Assembly: GCA_023392205.1 (NCBI GenBank)
Contig: JAEVZN010000211.1
Location: forward strand, 1-9,546
DNA: 9,546 bases
Direction of reading: 5' to 3'
Source: Pseudomonadota bacterium
GTDB lineage: Bacteria > Pseudomonadota > Alphaproteobacteria > Rhizobiales > Xanthobacteraceae
Shown here: positions 6,552-9,546 of the stretch, piece by piece
Layout: the number at the start of each line of letters is the position of its first letter
Numbering within the stretch: the stretch's first letter is position 1
The notes under the pieces: model-generated
The model's input: the letters and a program-made list of their open reading frames with translations, nothing else
Database searches by the model: none
What the model was told of the DNA's origin: nothing
Position numbers and translations under genes: made by a program

Positions 6552-7772
6552 ATGCTCACGCCGTCTTCGCCGCATACGCAGGAGATTGCGACGCGGCTGA
6601 CGGCATTCATGGAGTCGCATGTCTATCCGGCGGAAGCTGTGTTCGCGCGTGAGCTTGCGGAGGCGAAAGACCGGTGGAACGAATTGCCGGTCACGGCCGA
6701 TCTCAAGGCCAAGGCCAAGGCGGCCGGCCTGTGGAATCTGTGGCGACCGAAAAAACATTATGCCGACGGTCTGAGCAATCTCGATTACGCACCGCTCTGC
6801 GAGATCATGGGCCGCTCACCGCTCGGGCCGGAGACCTTCAATTGCTCCGCGCCCGATACCGGCAATATGGAGACGCTGATCCTGTACGGGACCGAGGCGC
6901 AGAAGGCGCAATGGCTTCCCGCCCTGATGGCGGGCGAGATCCGCTCCTGCTTTGCAATGACCGAGCCGGATATCGCCTCCTCCGACGCCACCAACATCCG
7001 CACCGAAATCCGGCGCGACGGCGACAGCTACGTCATCAACGGCCGTAAATGGTGGACCACCGGTGCACCGGACAAGCGCGCGAAGATCGCCATCGTCATG
7101 GGCCGGACCGATCCGGACGCCCCCGCGCACAAGCAGCAGTCGATGGTGCTGGTGCCGATGGATATGCCGGGCGTCAAGGTGATCCGGCCGCTCTCGGTGT
7201 TCGGCTATGACGATGCCCCGCATGGCCATGCCGAAGTCCTGTTCGATAATGTGCGGGTGCCGATGTCCAACATCCTGCTCGGCGAAGGCCGCGGCTTCGA
7301 GATCGCGCAAGGCCGGCTCGGACCCGGCCGTATCCATCATTGCATGCGCACCATCGGGCTTGCCGAGCGGGCACTGGAGACGCTGTGCCAGCGCGCACTC
7401 AACCGCAATGCCTTCGCCAAGCCGATTGCCGATCAGGGCGTCACGCGGCACTGGATCGCGGAATCGCGCATGGAGATCGACCAGGCGCGGCTGCTGACAT
7501 TGCATGCGGCGCGGATGATCGACGAGGTTGGGACGAAGGCGGCGCGCGCCGAGATTGCCATGATCAAGGTGGTGGCGCCGAACATGGCGCAGAAGGTCGT
7601 GGACCGCGCCATCCAGGTCTGCGGGGCGGGCGGGCTGTCGCAGGATTTTCATCTCGCCTATGCCTATGCGCGCGCCCGTTCCATCCGTATCCTCGACGGA
7701 CCCGACGAGGTGCATCGGGAGACCATCGCCAAGCTGGAACTGCGCAAACACGTGACCGGAGGTGCCCCTTGA
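6552..7772 (+). CDS. ACAD10/11-like acyl-CoA dehydrogenase
   Basis: A 406-residue flavoprotein of the acyl-CoA dehydrogenase family. The N-terminal helical domain covers about 1-130, with [11 protein letters not shown] (60-70) typical of the ACAD10/ACAD11-like branch. The FAD-contact segment is [17 protein letters not shown] (133-149). The middle beta domain contains [13 protein letters not shown] (160-172), and the C-terminal helical domain has [16 protein letters not shown] (260-275), [11 protein letters not shown] (355-365) and the closing motif [17 protein letters not shown] (381-397). Asp382 sits where classical members carry the catalytic Glu in YEGT. It would make the enoyl-CoA that the preceding hydratase uses, or act in the 4-hydroxyacyl-CoA route known for ACAD10/11. 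The ATG at 6552 follows the upstream stop by 2 nt, with AAGGA nine bases before it. It shares one base with the tetR-type start (TGATG). Confidence 0.94.
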   Translation: MLTPSSPHTQEIATRLTAFMESHVYPAEAVFARELAEAKDRWNELPVTADLKAKAKAAGLWNLWRPKKHYADGLSNLDYAPLCEIMGRSPLGPETFNCSAPDTGNMETLILYGTEAQKAQWLPALMAGEIRSCFAMTEPDIASSDATNIRTEIRRDGDSYVINGRKWWTTGAPDKRAKIAIVMGRTDPDAPAHKQQSMVLVPMDMPGVKVIRPLSVFGYDDAPHGHAEVLFDNVRVPMSNILLGEGRGFEIAQGRLGPGRIHHCMRTIGLAERALETLCQRALNRNAFAKPIADQGVTRHWIAESRMEIDQARLLTLHAARMIDEVGTKAARAEIAMIKVVAPNMAQKVVDRAIQVCGAGGLSQDFHLAYAYARARSIRILDGPDEVHRETIAKLELRKHVTGGAP

Positions 7773-8431
7773 TGGACGCCCCCGTACCTAAAGACAAAGC
7801 GCCGCGCCGCCTTTCCGGCGAGCGCGACCCGGAGCGTACGCGCGCGGCGATTCTTGCCGCGGCCACCGACGAATTCTCCGCACACGGCCTGAACGGCGCC
7901 CGCGTCGACGAGATTGCGCGCCGCTCGGGCGTCAACAAGCGGATGATCTATTATTATTTTCGCGACAAGAGCGGGCTCTATCTCGCCGTCCTCGAAGCCA
8001 TCTATGGCGATATCCGCGAGGCGGAAATCTCACTGCACCTGACCGAACGCGATCCGGTCGATGCCATGCGCCAGCTCGTGGCGTTCACCTGGCGCTATTT
8101 CATCGATCACCCCGAATTCCTGAGCCTGCTCGGCACCGAGAACCTGCACCGCGCGCAGTATCTCAAGACCTCGGACAAGATTCGTGACATGCATTCGCCA
8201 CTGCTTGGCATCATCACCCAATTGCTGGAGCGCGGCATGCGCACGGGCGACTTCCGGGCCGGCGTCGATCCGGTGCATCTCTACGTGTCGATCGCGTCGC
8301 TCGGATTTTTCTACCTGTCGAACCGCTATACGCTATCAACGATCTTCGCCCGCGACCTCACAGACGAGGATGCCCTCGCCGAACGCGGGCGGCATATCGA
8401 GGACGTGGTGCTGGGCTATCTGCGGCCCTGA
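7772..8431 (+). CDS. TetR/AcrR-family transcriptional regulator
   Basis: A 219-residue regulator. DNA-binding domain: TRAAILAAATDEFSAHGLNG (23-42) as helix 1, then RVDEIARRSGVNKRMIYYYF (44-63), the helix-turn-helix with the standard YYYFRDKSGLY continuation. The C-terminal ligand and dimer domain (about 85-215) contains WRYFIDHPEFLSLL (107-120), IASLGFFYLSNRYTLSTIF (174-192) and resembles the C-terminal domain of NicS-like regulators. The frame is open back to 7340, but ATG at 7772 is right: GGAGG (7759-7763) precedes it, and the upstream stretch is the dehydrogenase in another frame. It overlaps the dehydrogenase stop by one base, so it is the last gene of the operon and probably co-expressed with it. 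It likely represses in response to a substrate or CoA ester. The perfect inverted repeat 110 bp past its stop is a candidate operator. Confidence 0.93.
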   Translation: MDAPVPKDKAPRRLSGERDPERTRAAILAAATDEFSAHGLNGARVDEIARRSGVNKRMIYYYFRDKSGLYLAVLEAIYGDIREAEISLHLTERDPVDAMRQLVAFTWRYFIDHPEFLSLLGTENLHRAQYLKTSDKIRDMHSPLLGIITQLLERGMRTGDFRAGVDPVHLYVSIASLGFFYLSNRYTLSTIFARDLTDEDALAERGRHIEDVVLGYLRP

Positions 8432-8509
8432 CCCGACGGCACCGCCGGCCGGCCCAGCTCAGGCAGGGTGTCCCCGACAAAATCCTTGCCGTCACCCCCG
8501 CCTTCCCTC

Positions 8510-8539
8510 TTGACGGTTTCCGCCATGACATGGTGCATT
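8510..8539 (+). promoter_or_regulatory. Possible promoter of the TctC-type gene
   Basis: TTGACG (8510-8515) matches the -35 consensus at five of six positions. Eighteen bases later TGCATT (8534-8539) is a weak -10. The inverted repeat at 8541-8556 would then cover the transcription start, a common arrangement for repression. The -10 is poor, so the call is tentative. Confidence 0.3.
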
Positions 8540-8540
8540 T

Positions 8541-8556
8541 GTAACCAGACGGTTAC
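8541..8556. promoter_or_regulatory. Perfect inverted repeat, candidate TetR-type operator
   Basis: GTAACC-AGAC-GGTTAC is a perfect 6-bp inverted repeat with a 4-bp centre, the size and layout of many TetR-family operators. It lies 110 bp after the TetR-family gene and 108 bp before the TctC-type start codon. GACGGTT recurs at 8512-8518, and a related CCAGACCGTTTG lies on the minus strand at 8577-8588. No matching copy was seen elsewhere in the window. Confidence 0.55.
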
Positions 8557-8620
8557 TTAGCGCCCGGCCCCTCACAAACGGTCTGGCGCGAAGCAACTTC
8601 GGTCCAATACGCAAACAACA

Positions 8621-8635
8621 CCGGCAACAAGCCGG
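8621..8635 (+). other. Small hairpin in the TctC-type leader
   Basis: CCGGC (8621-8625) pairs with GCCGG (8631-8635) around a five-base AACAA loop. It ends 15 bases before the ribosome-binding site GGGAGG. It is short and may be incidental. Confidence 0.3.
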
Positions 8636-8663
8636 ACAAAAGCCACGTTCGGGAGGACAGGCA

Positions 8664-9546
8664 ATGTTACGTACCAAGGCCCTAATTGCGGCTGCCATTC
8701 TGGCCGGCGCCGGTACCGCGACCGCATCCGCACAGACCTATCCGTGGAAGCCGGAGCGGCCGATAACCATCATCGTGCCCTGGGCGGCCGGCGGTTCGAC
8801 CGATCAGGTCACTCGTGTGGCCGCAATCGAAATCGAAAAGGCACTCGGTCAGAAAGTCGTCATCGTGAACCAGGGTGGCGCGTCCGGCTCGATCGGCACC
8901 AAGAGCGCCATGGATGCGGCCAAGGACGGCTATACCTGGACCGCGGGTGCCGCCAAGGACATCGGCACCTATGCGGTGAGCGGCCTGCTCGATACGAAGA
9001 TCTCCGATTGGCGGCTGTATCTCAGCGTGGTCAATGTCTCGGTTCTCGGTGTGAACCCGAACACGCCCTACAAATCGCCGCAGGACCTCGTGAAAGCGAT
9101 GAAGGACAAGCCGAACGGTGTGTCGGTCGCGACTGCCGGCATCAACTCGTCCGGCCATGCCGCAGTCGAAGCCTTCACCCGCGCGCTCGGCCTCACCTAC
9201 AAGCATGTGAGCTATGACGGCGGCAATCCGGCGGTGAACGCAACGGTGGCTGGCGAAACCGAGGCCACCACGCAACTGGCCGTCGAACAGGCCGCGATGA
9301 TCCGCGCCAAACGCATCCGCCCGCTCGCCGTTCTTTCCGACAAGCCGCTCGAACTGGAAGGCTACGGCACCATTCCGCCGGTTACGGCATCGGTGGAAGG
9401 CTTCAAGCCAGACGCCAATTATTTCGGGATCTTCGTGCACAAGGACGTGCCGGCCAATGTGCGTGAAACCATCGACATGGTCTGGAAGAACGCCATCGCC
9501 AATTCGGAAGCCTTGCGCAAATACGCTGCCAATAACGGAGCGCAAT
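8664..9546 (+). CDS. TctC/Bug-family tripartite tricarboxylate transporter binding protein (C-terminus missing)
   Basis: The frame is open from ATG at 8664 to the right edge: 294 codons visible of a usual 320-330. The signal peptide is MLRTKALIAAAILAGAG and onward, with likely cleavage ASA|Q after residue 23. The mature start follows the Bug pattern: YPWKPERPITIIVPWAAGG (26-44), then GQKVVIVNQGGASGSIGT (62-79) and AMDAAKDGYTW (82-92). Also seen are INSSGHAAVEAF (160-171), where the ligand carboxylate is usually held, and AKRIRPLAVLSD (215-226). Such periplasmic proteins bind citrate, other di- or tricarboxylates, or aromatic acids, and deliver them to a TctA/TctB membrane pair. GGGAGG seven bases upstream supports the start. 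It stands apart from the upstream operon by 232 bp and has its own regulatory region. Whether tctA and tctB follow is hidden by the edge. Confidence 0.93.
   Translation, partial: MLRTKALIAAAILAGAGTATASAQTYPWKPERPITIIVPWAAGGSTDQVTRVAAIEIEKALGQKVVIVNQGGASGSIGTKSAMDAAKDGYTWTAGAAKDIGTYAVSGLLDTKISDWRLYLSVVNVSVLGVNPNTPYKSPQDLVKAMKDKPNGVSVATAGINSSGHAAVEAFTRALGLTYKHVSYDGGNPAVNATVAGETEATTQLAVEQAAMIRAKRIRPLAVLSDKPLELEGYGTIPPVTASVEGFKPDANYFGIFVHKDVPANVRETIDMVWKNAIANSEALRKYAANNGAQ

Noticed and set aside
8432..8509. A terminator after the TetR-family gene
   Set aside because: There are GC-rich self-complementary bits such as CCGGCCGG, but no stable stem followed by a T-run, so no intrinsic terminator can be called.
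8682..9545. A 287-codon minus-strand frame at the right edge
   Set aside because: It is antisense to the TctC/Bug protein, which has a signal peptide, a good ribosome site and family motifs.

Overview
The window is a gene-dense, high-GC stretch (low to mid 60s % by eye, not counted) of a bacterial chromosome or large replicon. Free-living Proteobacteria are suggested, most likely an alphaproteobacterium of the Hyphomicrobiales (Bradyrhizobium/Rhodopseudomonas/Xanthobacteraceae type); a betaproteobacterium is the main alternative. This rests on base composition, the GTG/TTG starts, and the mix of a TctC/Bug-type binding protein, a NitT/TauT-type binding protein and CoA-linked catabolic genes. 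Nothing in the sequence fixes the species. No RNA genes, insertion sequences, CRISPR arrays or phage genes were seen.

Left half, all on the minus strand. A VAO/4-cresol-dehydrogenase-type flavoprotein (positions 1-1209) runs off the left edge. It is preceded by an AraC-family regulator (1298-2272). A hairpin terminator at about 2326-2351 separates these from a second minus-strand unit: a class II aldolase/adducin-family enzyme (3327-4172) with an ATGA overlap to a NitT/TauT-type periplasmic binding protein (2374-3330). No permease or ATPase gene accompanies that binding protein.

Right half, all on the plus strand. A divergent intergenic region (about 4173-4458) holds a TTGACA promoter and a structured leader. 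It precedes a tight three-gene unit: a bifunctional enoyl-CoA hydratase/3-hydroxyacyl-CoA dehydrogenase (4459-6549), an ACAD10/11-like acyl-CoA dehydrogenase (6552-7772) and a TetR-family regulator (7772-8431). Gene junctions are a 2-nt gap and a 1-nt overlap. After a 232-bp gap with a perfect inverted repeat (GTAACC-N4-GGTTAC, 8541-8556) comes a TctC/Bug-family tripartite tricarboxylate transporter binding protein (8664 onward), cut by the right edge.

Taken together the window looks like a catabolic island. Two periplasmic binding proteins would capture organic acids. An aldolase or decarboxylase and a flavoprotein oxidase would act on the substrate. An acyl-CoA dehydrogenase plus hydratase/dehydrogenase would shorten a CoA-activated side chain. 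AraC and TetR regulators would give substrate control. No CoA ligase, CoA transferase or thiolase is in view, so the pathway is incomplete here and the substrate is unknown. An aromatic acid or phenylpropanoid-like compound is only a working guess.
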